Origin: Bordetella parapertussis
Lineage (GTDB): Bacteria > Pseudomonadota > Gammaproteobacteria > Burkholderiales > SG8-41
Direction of reading: 5' to 3'
Assembly: GCA_945906935.1 (NCBI GenBank)
Contig: CAMDSO010000030.1
Location: forward strand, 1 to 37,905
Length of the DNA: 37,905 bases
The notes below the pieces were generated by a model, which had not been told where the DNA came from, did not search any database, and saw nothing but the letters and a program-made list of their open reading frames with translations. This document shows positions 28,427 through 36,373 of the stretch, one piece after another (position 1 is the first letter of the stretch; every line of letters starts with the position of its first letter). Position numbers and translations under genes: made by a program.

Positions 28427-29155
28427 TCAATTAGTAGCGCCGGCAGCCCCCGTCTTCTTTAGCAAACTCAACTGCGCCTCGCTCAAAAAGCACCATTGGC
28501 TTATCGGAAGATCAAGGTCTTCCAACCTCAGGCTGCCGATCGCGGTACGCGCAAGCGCAACGCAATGATGCCCCTCTGCCGCCAGCATGCGCTTGACCTG
28601 ATGATATTTGCCCTGATCGAGGACGATCTCAAGCCTGTGATTAGCCAGCTGCCGACAAGACAATGCCTTCAGCGGCGCAGGCTCGTCCCTCAACTGCACT
28701 CCCGCGAGCAGTTTTGCAATCAATTGGGGCGTCACCACATCCTGGGTCGTCGCCTCGTAGGTCTTGGTCACGTGATGCTTCGGTGACGAATGCCGATGAA
28801 TGAAGCCGCCATCATCGGAGAATAAAAGCATGCCCGTCGTGTCGTGATCAAGGCGCCCGACAGGTTGCGTATTGCGCGCCAGAAATAGCGGGGGCAAAAG
28901 TGTAAGTACAGCGTGGTGATGGCTGGGTTTGCGCGAGCATTCAAAGTTGGCGGGCTTGTTCAGCACCAGATAAATCCGCTGACGACATACCCAGGGCTGG
29001 CCATCGACCGAGATTGAAAGCAACTCCGGTTCGAAGTGGTGTTGATAATCGGTAACCACCACGCCGGACACACTGACCCGACCATCAACGATCATCCTCT
29101 GGGATGCCTTGCGCGTGCCAAAACCCTGCGCCTGCAGAAGCTTGTCGAGGGTCAT
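28427..29155 (-). CDS. rsuA: RsuA-family rRNA pseudouridine synthase
   Basis: 242 residues from the ATG at 29155 (CGGAGC upstream). An S4 RNA-binding domain occupies about residues 1-60 (TLDKLLQAQGFGTRKASQRM). The catalytic domain carries GRLDHDTTGMLLFSDDG with catalytic Asp103 and VLNKPANF earlier, which is the RsuA/RluB/RluE/RluF pattern. It most resembles RsuA (16S position 516), but the sequence alone does not separate RsuA from RluE-like members. Convergent with moaC across 90 nt in which I see no feature. Confidence 0.85.
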   Translation of the reverse strand: MTLDKLLQAQGFGTRKASQRMIVDGRVSVSGVVVTDYQHHFEPELLSISVDGQPWVCRQRIYLVLNKPANFECSRKPSHHHAVLTLLPPLFLARNTQPVGRLDHDTTGMLLFSDDGGFIHRHSSPKHHVTKTYEATTQDVVTPQLIAKLLAGVQLRDEPAPLKALSCRQLANHRLEIVLDQGKYHQVKRMLAAEGHHCVALARTAIGSLRLEDLDLPISQWCFLSEAQLSLLKKTGAAGATN

Positions 29156-29260
29156 GATTGCTCCGAATGGGTTGCCTGAAATTGAAAATTTAACAGTTTT
29201 AGCGCTCCACTGCCCTATCACGGTTGTAACCGAAGGTTATTTCCATCAAACGCCTGCGTA

Positions 29261-29290
29261 TTACGAAGCGGGACGGTTTTCGCATAAAAT
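29261..29290 (+). promoter_or_regulatory. Possible sigma-70 promoter for soxYZ-XA
   Basis: TTACGA (29261-29266), an 18-bp spacer and TAAAAT (29285-29290) lie 45 nt before the soxY start, in the gap divergent from rsuA. Match is fair; nothing else in the gap looks better. Confidence 0.3.
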
Positions 29291-29334
29291 CTCCCCCCTC
29301 GACACCAATAGCGCGCAAATGCGCGAAATCATTC

Positions 29335-29796
29335 ATGAATACATTGCGTAGATCGATCGTCAAATTATTGCTGGCAGCGTCCACGGTAACCGTCGCAAGC
29401 CTGCTTGGCGTGCGCACGGCATTCGCCGCCGTCTGGAACAAAACCGGCTTTGAGTCGAAGTCGAGTAGCGACGCTTTGAAGGCGCTTGGCGTCTCTGCGC
29501 CAACGGCCAGCCGTGACATCCAGATTACCGCGCCGGAAATTGCGGAGAACGGCGCACAGGTACCTGTCACCGTGACGAGCAAGATTCCCAATACCCAGAG
29601 CATCTCGATCGTGGTCGACAAGAACCCCTTCCCACTCAGCAGTACGTTCGAATTTTCAAACAGTGCCGAGAGTTACGTTTCAACGCGTTTAAAAATGGGG
29701 CAGACCTCCAACGTGATTGCGGTGATCAAAGCCGATGGAAAATTCTTCACGGCGACCAAAGAAGTCAAGGTAACCATAGGCGGCTGTGGCGGCTGA
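29335..29796 (+). CDS. soxY: Thiosulfate oxidation carrier protein SoxY
   Basis: 153 residues. Twin-arginine-like signal with RRSIVKLLLAAS followed by a hydrophobic run and an AFA|A cleavage site. The mature protein ends KVTIGGCGG, the diagnostic SoxY C-terminus whose Cys carries the sulfur intermediate as a thioether/persulfide. First gene of soxY-soxZ-soxXA; the ATG follows without a strong Shine-Dalgarno. SoxY and SoxZ form the periplasmic carrier on which SoxXA loads thiosulfate. Confidence 0.95.
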   Translation: MNTLRRSIVKLLLAASTVTVASLLGVRTAFAAVWNKTGFESKSSSDALKALGVSAPTASRDIQITAPEIAENGAQVPVTVTSKIPNTQSISIVVDKNPFPLSSTFEFSNSAESYVSTRLKMGQTSNVIAVIKADGKFFTATKEVKVTIGGCGG

Positions 29797-29838
29797 TTTA
29801 TAACAGCGATCAGCCCCGGCACCGATCAGGAGACAGTT

Positions 29839-30153
29839 ATGGCAGAACCGATGAAAATCCGCGCCAAGATTGAAGGCGACGCGGCCGACGTGAAAGTGCT
29901 GATGAGCCATCCGATGGAAACCGGCCAGCGCAAAAACGAAAAAGGCGAACTGGTGCCGGCACATTACATTCAAAGCGTGATTGCCACGCACAACGGCAAG
30001 ACCGTGCTGGATGTGCAATGGAGCCAGGCTGTCTCGCGCAATCCCTTCCTTGGCTTTCGGGTCAAAGGTGCCAAAGCGGGCGACAAGATCACCATTAATT
30101 GGACGGACACTGCGGGTGACAGGAGCAGCATTGACACCACGGTCGCTGCGTAA
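29839..30153 (+). CDS. soxZ: Thiosulfate oxidation carrier complex protein SoxZ
   Basis: 104 residues with the SoxZ pattern: PMKIRAKIEGDAADVKVLMSHPMETGQRK (parts), PAHYIQSVIATHNGKTVLDVQW, SRNPFLGFRVKGAKAGDKITINWTD (parts). No signal peptide: SoxZ is exported as a complex with Tat-signalled SoxY. CAGGAGACAG sits just before the ATG. It lies 42 nt after soxY and 1 nt before the next start. Confidence 0.95.
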   Translation: MAEPMKIRAKIEGDAADVKVLMSHPMETGQRKNEKGELVPAHYIQSVIATHNGKTVLDVQWSQAVSRNPFLGFRVKGAKAGDKITINWTDTAGDRSSIDTTVAA

Positions 30154-30154
30154 C

Positions 30155-31453
30155 GTGAAACGCCCCCTTCGAACACTGCGTCTTGTCGGATCTACCCTGT
30201 GGCTCGCGTTGGGGATGATAGTGTGCAACCCCACTCCAGCCGCAGGAAACGAACCTGCGCTACGCGTCCGCGGTCCGGCCCCTCTTGAGCTGGTGCGCTC
30301 AGCCGCGCCAGCCTCATGGCAGCGGCAAAAAGTCGACTCGCAGGGGTCTAGCTGGCCACAGACCGACTGGGCGGGCTATAGCACCCTCACCACGCTCGCC
30401 ACACCGCCTGGCAACGGCACCATCCATTTCAGTGTCCCGCTCGAAGGCGACGCGGCAAAAGGCAGGCAATTGGCGTTTGACCGCACGCGCGGTGGCAGTT
30501 GCGTGGCCTGCCATGTCATGGGCAAAGACACGCCGCCGCAACCGGGTAATGTCGGGCCCGATCTCTCCCTGGTTGGCGCTACGCGCAGCGATGAGTGGCT
30601 GTTCAATTACGTCTATGATCCGCGCACCTTCAACCCGGGCTCGATCATGCCACCGTGGGGCGCGCACCGTCTGTTCAATGTTGTTGAGATCCGCGATATC
30701 GTCGCCTTTCTAAAGACTCTGAAGGTCGTACATACCTTCGGCGATCCGCAGGAGAATCCGAATTCGCGAACACCACCGAAAGAAACACGCGACAACCTCG
30801 ACCCAACCGAAAACCCTGCGATGTTTGCACTCGACCGTGGCAAGGAATTGTTTGTGCGTGCCGGCGTCCACGGTAAATCCTGCGCATCCTGCCACGCCAC
30901 ACCGGAATCAACGCTGAAGAGCTGGGCGGCGCAAATGCCGCGCTACGAAGCGCGACTGAACAAGGTGCTTGGCGTGGAAGAATTTATTACCCGTCATGCG
31001 CGCGCCACCACTGGTGCCGAGTTCGCTATGCAGGAAGCCGACAACGTCGCGCTTTCCGTCTACCTGCACCACCTGTCCAACGGCGCAGTAATCCGCCCTG
31101 ATTTATCAAGCGCCGGTGCGCGCAAGGCGGCGGCTGCCGGACGCGCCCTGATGCAACGCAAGCTCGGCCAGCTCAATATGGCCTGCCTCGACTGCCACAC
31201 ACGTGAGAAGCATGCGTTCAAATGGGCACGGGGCCAGTATCTGGTTGAGTCCCGCGGCACGATTGCTCATTTTCCGACATGGCGCACCAGTCGCGGCGAT
31301 ATATGGGATATTCGCAAGAGACTTCAGTGGTGCAATGTGTCGGTGCGCGCCAACGACCTTCCCCCCGACGCTCGGCAGTATGGCGATATTGAAATGGCGC
31401 TGGCTGACATTAACAAGGGTGAAAAGATCAGTTCGCCAGGCATACGCCACTAA
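30155..31453 (+). CDS. SoxX-SoxA fusion, c-type cytochrome for thiosulfate loading
   Basis: 432 residues from GTG at 30155, directly after the soxZ stop; this start gives a Sec signal (LWLALGMIVCNPTPAAG). Residues about 95-195 match SoxX: EGDAAKGRQLAFDR, CVACH (116-120), QPGNVGPDLSLVGA, an axial-Met segment SIMPPWG (Met165) and EIRDIVAFLKTL. Residues about 220-430 match SoxA: DRGKELF, CASCH (243-247), GQLNMACLDCH (344-348) and KRLQWCNVSVRA with the candidate active-site Cys393. So three heme c sites are present, with diheme SoxA. Elsewhere soxX and soxA are usually separate genes. An ATG at 29981 within soxZ would be out of the natural frame start. Confidence 0.9.
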   Translation: MKRPLRTLRLVGSTLWLALGMIVCNPTPAAGNEPALRVRGPAPLELVRSAAPASWQRQKVDSQGSSWPQTDWAGYSTLTTLATPPGNGTIHFSVPLEGDAAKGRQLAFDRTRGGSCVACHVMGKDTPPQPGNVGPDLSLVGATRSDEWLFNYVYDPRTFNPGSIMPPWGAHRLFNVVEIRDIVAFLKTLKVVHTFGDPQENPNSRTPPKETRDNLDPTENPAMFALDRGKELFVRAGVHGKSCASCHATPESTLKSWAAQMPRYEARLNKVLGVEEFITRHARATTGAEFAMQEADNVALSVYLHHLSNGAVIRPDLSSAGARKAAAAGRALMQRKLGQLNMACLDCHTREKHAFKWARGQYLVESRGTIAHFPTWRTSRGDIWDIRKRLQWCNVSVRANDLPPDARQYGDIEMALADINKGEKISSPGIRH

Positions 31454-31578
31454 TCAAGTAGCCGCGCGAGTTGTTACTCGCCATTTCAGCAGCAATCACG
31501 GTAACGCAGAAAAATACGAGCCCCAAAAACCGCACGTTACAACCAGCTCAAGTCTGAGAAATCGAATGCAACAAAAAG

Positions 31579-31602
31579 AAAACCCCTCGGTCGAGGGGTT
31601 TT
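31579..31602. terminator. Bidirectional terminator between soxXA and the pilin gene
   Basis: AAAACCCCTC and GAGGGGTTTT form a perfect 10-bp stem with a 4-nt loop. On the minus strand it is followed by a long T-rich run (TTTTCTTTTTGTT), on the plus strand by TTTTCC. It can end both convergent transcripts. The remaining gap 31454-31634 shows nothing else. Confidence 0.9.
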
Positions 31603-31634
31603 CCATTACTGCAGTGCTGCTTACAAACAACAGC

Positions 31635-32048
31635 TTAGTGACGGCATTCAGCTGGCACGTATTTCCACAGCGCACTTGAACCCGTGGTACAGGCCCAAGC
31701 CACCCGACCACCGCCCAACGACGGCGTCAGGATAACGGTCACAGCTGTGCCAACAGACGTTGCGCTGCCCGTGATCGTGACAATACCCCCACCCGTAACA
31801 GAGCCACCCGCGATACGGCCCGCAGTGGTAACGGTCAAGCCCGAACCAGCGCTTGCCAGGGTTCCATCGACCGTTGCTTTTTCCGCAATGGTCGTTTTGA
31901 AACCCGCCGCCGCCAATACCAACTCCGAAACTTTGGCACGAATGGTGTAGTCCTGATACGCCGGCAACGCGACGGCTGCCAGAATACCGATGATCGCCAC
32001 CACGATCATCAATTCAATCAGGGTAAAACCCCGTTGGATGCGTTTCAT
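31635..32048 (-). CDS. Type IV major pilin (PilA-like prepilin)
   Basis: 137 residues with a textbook prepilin leader: [21 protein letters not shown], cleavage after Gly7, methylated Phe and Glu5 of the mature pilin in place, then the long N-terminal helix to [18 protein letters not shown]. The C-terminal domain is Thr/Ser/Gly-rich (a possible glycosylation surface) and closes with a disulfide pair [16 protein letters not shown]. The ATG at 32048 has AAGGAG 6 nt upstream. A sigma-54 site is visible upstream. No pilus assembly gene is in the window. Confidence 0.94.
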   Translation of the reverse strand: MKRIQRGFTLIELMIVVAIIGILAAVALPAYQDYTIRAKVSELVLAAAGFKTTIAEKATVDGTLASAGSGLTVTTAGRIAGGSVTGGGIVTITGSATSVGTAVTVILTPSLGGGRVAWACTTGSSALWKYVPAECRH

Positions 32049-32077
32049 AAAAATCTCCTTAATAATAAAACAAGCAC

Positions 32078-32091
32078 GAAAACCGGTTTTC
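32078..32091. repeat. 14-bp perfect palindrome in the pilin 5' leader
   Basis: GAAAACCGGTTTTC lies between the predicted transcription start and the pilin ATG. It could form a short hairpin in the mRNA leader; no known role. Confidence 0.5.
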
Positions 32092-32111
32092 ATGCCTGCC
32101 CCTAAAGAAAG

Positions 32112-32127
32112 AGCAATTTTTGTACCA
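32112..32127 (-). promoter_or_regulatory. Sigma-54 promoter of the pilin gene
   Basis: On the minus strand TGGTACAAAAATTGCT matches the -24/-12 consensus TGGCAC-N5-TTGC with exact GG-to-GC spacing (GG at 32125-32126, GC at 32113-32114). It predicts a start near 32101 and a leader of about 53 nt before the pilin ATG. Pilin genes in other bacteria are sigma-54/PilR dependent. Confidence 0.8.
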
Positions 32128-32198
32128 TTTAATATAGATCGAAACCGTCAGGGACGGCCTGCGATAAACGTGCCATTCAGATGGGTCAGATCTAAAAA

Positions 32199-32343
32199 TC
32201 AAACCCGAAGGGCCAAATGTTTCATTAAATCGAGCACGTATTGCAGCGCATTGGGAATGTGCGGCACAAAGCCAGCACTCGATAACGGCACAAACTGACG
32301 AAAAACGTCACATCAGGCTGCAGGACCTGACTTACGCCTCCTT
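32199..32343 (-). pseudogene. Possible short gene remnant after the TylF-like gene
   Basis: A perfect Shine-Dalgarno AAGGAGG (32337-32343) follows the methyltransferase stop, but no ATG, GTG or TTG stands at a working distance. A 37-codon frame ending at 32199 reads FRQFVPLSSAGFVPHIPN, then LQYVLDLMKHLAL, which looks protein-like, and joins the upstream frame (VLQPDV) only through a frameshift. It may be the tail of a decayed gene, or chance. Confidence 0.3.
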
Positions 32344-32344
32344 A

Positions 32345-33136
32345 TCAGACAATCACAATGGCGACCGATGAATGCGAGGATGCAAAGCCGATGTAGCGGT
32401 ATTGAAGCTGTCGGGAGGCAACGAATTCCTGAAAAGCCTTGAATTCATGCTCTCGCCACGAAGGATAGTTCAGGTATTCGTCAAAAACGAGCACGCTGCC
32501 GCTAACAAGACGCGGCGCCAGCAGATTCAACACCGTACGGGTCGACGAATAAATATCGCAATCGATATGTATGAAGCGCGCCGGCCCCGGATGGGCAGCC
32601 AGAAAAGTCGGCAGCGTCTTGTCGAACCATCCCTTGTAAACACAGATATTGGCTTCACGAAATTCCGGAATCTTGCCATCAAGCGCAAACCGGCCTTGCT
32701 TTTGAGAATAAGTCCAGTCTTCGGGCAGCCCTTCGAAAGAATCAAAACCATGCACACTCTGCGCCACACGTTTGGCGATGAAACGCAGCGATTCACCGCG
32801 AAACACACCGAATTCCATGACTAGACCGTCCATCAAACTGCATTCGCCAATGGCAAAGTCGAGCAATGCTGCGCGCTCTACGAGATTACGCGCCACCATC
32901 ATGTGTTCAACCAAATAATCGGCACTATCGGAGGCCGCCTTTAGGCGCGCCACCATTTCATAGTCGACATTAGCCGGGTGGGCAAGCGGTTGGCGCAACA
33001 TGCCGTGGAGCGCGGCACGCACGGCCTCCGTGGTGACCAGGCCACCATCACGCGCCGCAGCGTGACTACCCGGATCGTCCTTGCGGGCGTTGCCGGTCAG
33101 GGCGAGCCAGCCTTGCTTTAACAGCGTGCCAAGCAT
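32345..33136 (-). CDS. TylF/MycF-like SAM-dependent methyltransferase
   Basis: 263 residues. Family pattern of TylF (macrocin O-methyltransferase) proteins: LVMEFGVFRGESLRFIA for the SAM site (about 105-121), HGFDSFEGLPEDW, IHIDCDIYSSTRTVLNLL with metal-binding acidic residues, and LVFDEYLNYP. TylF relatives O-methylate sugars, often within glycan loci. It sits 7 nt after the stop of the TPR/glycosyltransferase-like gene and so probably belongs to that operon. Likely a sugar O-methyltransferase acting on the product of the upstream genes, by inference. Confidence 0.85.
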   Translation of the reverse strand: MLGTLLKQGWLALTGNARKDDPGSHAAARDGGLVTTEAVRAALHGMLRQPLAHPANVDYEMVARLKAASDSADYLVEHMMVARNLVERAALLDFAIGECSLMDGLVMEFGVFRGESLRFIAKRVAQSVHGFDSFEGLPEDWTYSQKQGRFALDGKIPEFREANICVYKGWFDKTLPTFLAAHPGPARFIHIDCDIYSSTRTVLNLLAPRLVSGSVLVFDEYLNYPSWREHEFKAFQEFVASRQLQYRYIGFASSHSSVAIVIV

Positions 33137-33143
33137 CTTGATC

Positions 33144-34709
33144 TCATGTCGTGGTTAATGGCTGATACACCTCCAGCATTTGCTGGATAGCAGTGACCGG
33201 CCCCCGCCAGTCACCAGGTGGCACTTGCCTAAACAGGTGCACCGACGGATACCACGGCATGGTCTCACCGCTCTGCAAATAACGCCACTCCGGACAGCTT
33301 GGCACCAAAACCCAGACTGGTTTACCAAGCGCTCCGGCCAGATGAACGACGGAACTGCAAACCGTGATCACTAAGTCAAGCGCACCAATCAGCGCGGCGG
33401 TTTCTTCGTAATCATCAATCGCCTGCGTCCAGTGGGTAACGTTTACGTTCTCTAGCGCATTGATCTGCGCAAGCTCCTCACCGCACGGTCCATGCTGCAA
33501 GCTGACAAAGCAAACGCCTTGCGTTTGCAGTACGGGCAACCATTGAATCAGCGGGATGGATCGCATGACCTGGCGCGTGCGCGGAACACCACCGCGCCAG
33601 GCGATGCCAACCTTGCGACCGGCGCCGAGACCAGCCAGTTGGCGCAACCAGTGCGCCGTTTTAACGGCATCTGCAGACAGATAACCGCTATGCGTTGGAA
33701 ATTCAGCACGAGTCCGGCGAAACAATTGCGGCAGGCTGCCGCAATGAATCTGCATCGCCCGCCCGGTTTCTGTAACGGCCCACGGCCGTTCAAGAGCGGG
33801 CGTTTGCGCATGCACACGCACAGCGGGGAAAGAGCGCGCGAACAAACCAGTGAGCCGCGGATCGCATTCGATCTCAACATGCGAAACGCACTCCAAAACA
33901 TCGCTCAAACAGGAGCCAAACATGATTTGATCACCCAAACCCTGCTCGGCATAGATTATCAACTTGTCCCGCTTCGCACCGTCCCAGCGCGGTAAGACAG
34001 TATCTTCGCGATAGCGCGCATCGCTGCTACGAAAACGCCATTCGTATTCGCACCACCCCTCGGCATAATCAGCCTGCTGTAATAACCATTGCGCGCGTAA
34101 GGCATGCACATCGGGGAAATCCGGCGCGACTTTCAATGCGTACTGCAAATGCACACCAGCAGCAGCAACCTCGCCGCGGTCCATACAAACAAGTGCCGCA
34201 TTGACTCGCGCATCGACATGTAACGGGTCAAGCTCAATAGCGCGAATCAGCGCAGACGCAGCCTCATCAAGCCTACCTGCATCGTGTAAACACAAGCCAA
34301 GATTCGCCCACACGGTAGGATTATCCGGCGCCATTGCGAGCGCCTCGCGAAATCGCTCTTCGGCCAGCGGCCATTGCGCGCGCAACCACGCCAGATTCGC
34401 CTGTGCATTCAACAAATCGATCGAGTGTGGCTCCGCCTGTTTGGCACGCGCAAGAAAGCTCTCGGCTTCATCGAGTCGTCCTGTCGCGCCATAAACGAGA
34501 CCTAAGCGTAGCAGTAGGCCCGGCGCACGCGCATCCCGTGCATAAATGGCTTCGTATATCAGCAACGCCTCAGCATGGCATTGCGCCGCGAACAATGCAT
34601 CCGCATCGTGTCTTTTTTCAGCCCATTCGTCGATGGACTGCAGATCCTGGGAGCACTTAGGTGTTGCCGAAGGCTTGCGCAGCATTTTCAAGAAACGGGA
34701 TAACATCAT
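33144..34709 (-). CDS. TPR protein with GT-B/heptosyltransferase-like domain (copy 3 of tandem set)
   Basis: 521 residues. The N-terminal half is TPR repeats (about 35-225; for example LLLRLGLVYGATGRLDEAES and VWANLGLCLHDAGRLDEAAS). The C-terminal half resembles glycosyltransferase family 9-like domains: YAEQGLGDQIMFGSCL, IAWRGG, CFVSLQHGPCGEE, and LVITVCSSVVHLAGALGKPV, then PEWRYL..GETMPWYPSV. In this last motif His is present but the usual Asp is replaced by Cys. Start ATG overlaps the preceding stop by 4 bp. No signal peptide, so a cytoplasmic sugar-transfer role is likely. Paralogue of the next two genes. Confidence 0.85.
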   Translation of the reverse strand: MMLSRFLKMLRKPSATPKCSQDLQSIDEWAEKRHDADALFAAQCHAEALLIYEAIYARDARAPGLLLRLGLVYGATGRLDEAESFLARAKQAEPHSIDLLNAQANLAWLRAQWPLAEERFREALAMAPDNPTVWANLGLCLHDAGRLDEAASALIRAIELDPLHVDARVNAALVCMDRGEVAAAGVHLQYALKVAPDFPDVHALRAQWLLQQADYAEGWCEYEWRFRSSDARYREDTVLPRWDGAKRDKLIIYAEQGLGDQIMFGSCLSDVLECVSHVEIECDPRLTGLFARSFPAVRVHAQTPALERPWAVTETGRAMQIHCGSLPQLFRRTRAEFPTHSGYLSADAVKTAHWLRQLAGLGAGRKVGIAWRGGVPRTRQVMRSIPLIQWLPVLQTQGVCFVSLQHGPCGEELAQINALENVNVTHWTQAIDDYEETAALIGALDLVITVCSSVVHLAGALGKPVWVLVPSCPEWRYLQSGETMPWYPSVHLFRQVPPGDWRGPVTAIQQMLEVYQPLTTT

Positions 34710-36373
34710 ACAGAATAGCGCTGCGATAACGCCTGCGAAATTTGATCAATCACGTCCTGCCATTGACCGGAGTGATGTTGCCGATACATGCGCACCGAGG
34801 CGTACCACGGCATGCACTCACCGGCTTCAAGGTAACGCCATTCCGGCACCGCAGGCACCATCACCCATACGGGTCGTCCAAGTGCCCCCGCCAGATGCAG
34901 GCTCGCGCTACAAACCGTGATCACCAGATCAAGTCCTTGCATCATCGCTGCGGTTTCATCAAGACTGTCGATCGCCTCCGACCAATGTGGGATTACCACA
35001 CCAAGCGTATCGGCAAAATCAGAGAGCTCTTCCACCGAGGCATCGTATTGCAGACTAACGAAATGCACGCCTGGTGTCTGCAACAAGGGCTTGAGCATGT
35101 CGAGTTGCAGCGAACGCAGACCGCCGCGGGTCGACAGCGAGCCACCACGCCAGTTGATCCCGATTTTTGGACCACCACCGAGTGCGCGCATTCGTGCAGA
35201 CCAAAAATCAACCCGCCCGGACTGCGGACGCAGATAACTGCCATGAGATGGAAAATCAGACCATTGCCGGCGCAACAGGCCAGGCAGACTGCCGGCGGCC
35301 ATTTGAAAATCGACCGGACCCAGGGCTTCTATCCATTGTTCATCCTTGGCGGTCTGTAACTCACCACGCACCACGGCCGCCGGAAACGAGCGTCGAAACA
35401 ACGCCTCCAGCCTAGGCGAACACTCGATAATGCAACGACCGGCCTGCGCGATTACTTCACCAAAACAGGAGGCAAACATGATTTCGTCACCCAACCCCTG
35501 TTCCCCGCAAACCAGTATCGTCTTGCCTGCCAAAGGCTGACCCTGCCACTGCGGAAAAGAATAGGGACGGCTGATAAAATTGCTGCGCGTGTGGCGGCGC
35601 GCCTCATAGTCGGGCCATGCTTCAGCAAAACGCGCCTTCTTAAGCAACGCCAGTGCACGATTCAATCTCGCCTCATGACAATCCGGTTTAACACTAAGCA
35701 AGCGGTCACAAATTTCAATCATCTCGTCAAGACGACCTTCATTCGACAACACAAAACAATAGTTAACCAGTATCGCCGGGTCTGCAGGGCTCAGGGCCAG
35801 CGCTTTTTCCAGATGAGCGGTACCGGACACATGCTGCCCGCAATCACGAATCAACACGTAACCCAGATTACTCAAGAATCTCGGATGATCGGGATTGCAC
35901 TCGACCGCCCTCTTGAAAGACGCCACCGCCCCTTTAGTATCAGACCGTGATAATGCGAGAGCACCCAGCAGATTGTGCGCATCCCCATAGCTGGGTCTTA
36001 GCGCGCAGGCACGCGTGGCATGATCGACCGCCGACTGCTCATCACCCTCGCGCTGCGCCAGCAGTGCGAGAAAATAATATGGCTCCGCGTTTTCGGGCTG
36101 AAAGTGAACAGCCAGATTAAAACAATCAGCAGCATCATCAAATTCCCCGCGCTTATGATGAATCCGGCCCAGATAACAATGCGCCTCCGCCATATCATGT
36201 TGCGCGTCCAAGGCCTGGCGCAAGCAGACTTCCGCACCCGCATAATCGCCGGTACCGTAGAGCGAAATAGCGGCGCGGCAGGATTCCAATCCGTCGCCAG
36301 CAGCCAGTGCGCTGACCGGCGCCACGGCATCCACCCGCTCCCGCCCAAACCAGCGTTTGACGAGACCGATCAT
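34706..36373 (-). CDS. TPR protein with GT-B/heptosyltransferase-like domain (copy 2 of tandem set)
   Basis: 555 residues from ATG at 36373, chosen for its 4-bp overlap with the upstream stop; ATG at 36379 is equally open. TPRs span about 35-260 (AEAHCYLGRIHHKRGEFDDA, HNLLGALALSRSDTKGAVAS). The C-terminal domain has CGEQGLGDEIMFASCF, INWRGG, VHFVSLQYDA and LVITVCSASLHLAGALGRPV, again with His but Cys in place of Asp. Closest in pattern to copy 3, so those two probably split more recently than copy 1. Predicted cytosolic glycosyltransferase; donor and acceptor unknown. Confidence 0.85.
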   Translation of the reverse strand: MIGLVKRWFGRERVDAVAPVSALAAGDGLESCRAAISLYGTGDYAGAEVCLRQALDAQHDMAEAHCYLGRIHHKRGEFDDAADCFNLAVHFQPENAEPYYFLALLAQREGDEQSAVDHATRACALRPSYGDAHNLLGALALSRSDTKGAVASFKRAVECNPDHPRFLSNLGYVLIRDCGQHVSGTAHLEKALALSPADPAILVNYCFVLSNEGRLDEMIEICDRLLSVKPDCHEARLNRALALLKKARFAEAWPDYEARRHTRSNFISRPYSFPQWQGQPLAGKTILVCGEQGLGDEIMFASCFGEVIAQAGRCIIECSPRLEALFRRSFPAAVVRGELQTAKDEQWIEALGPVDFQMAAGSLPGLLRRQWSDFPSHGSYLRPQSGRVDFWSARMRALGGGPKIGINWRGGSLSTRGGLRSLQLDMLKPLLQTPGVHFVSLQYDASVEELSDFADTLGVVIPHWSEAIDSLDETAAMMQGLDLVITVCSASLHLAGALGRPVWVMVPAVPEWRYLEAGECMPWYASVRMYRQHHSGQWQDVIDQISQALSQRYSV

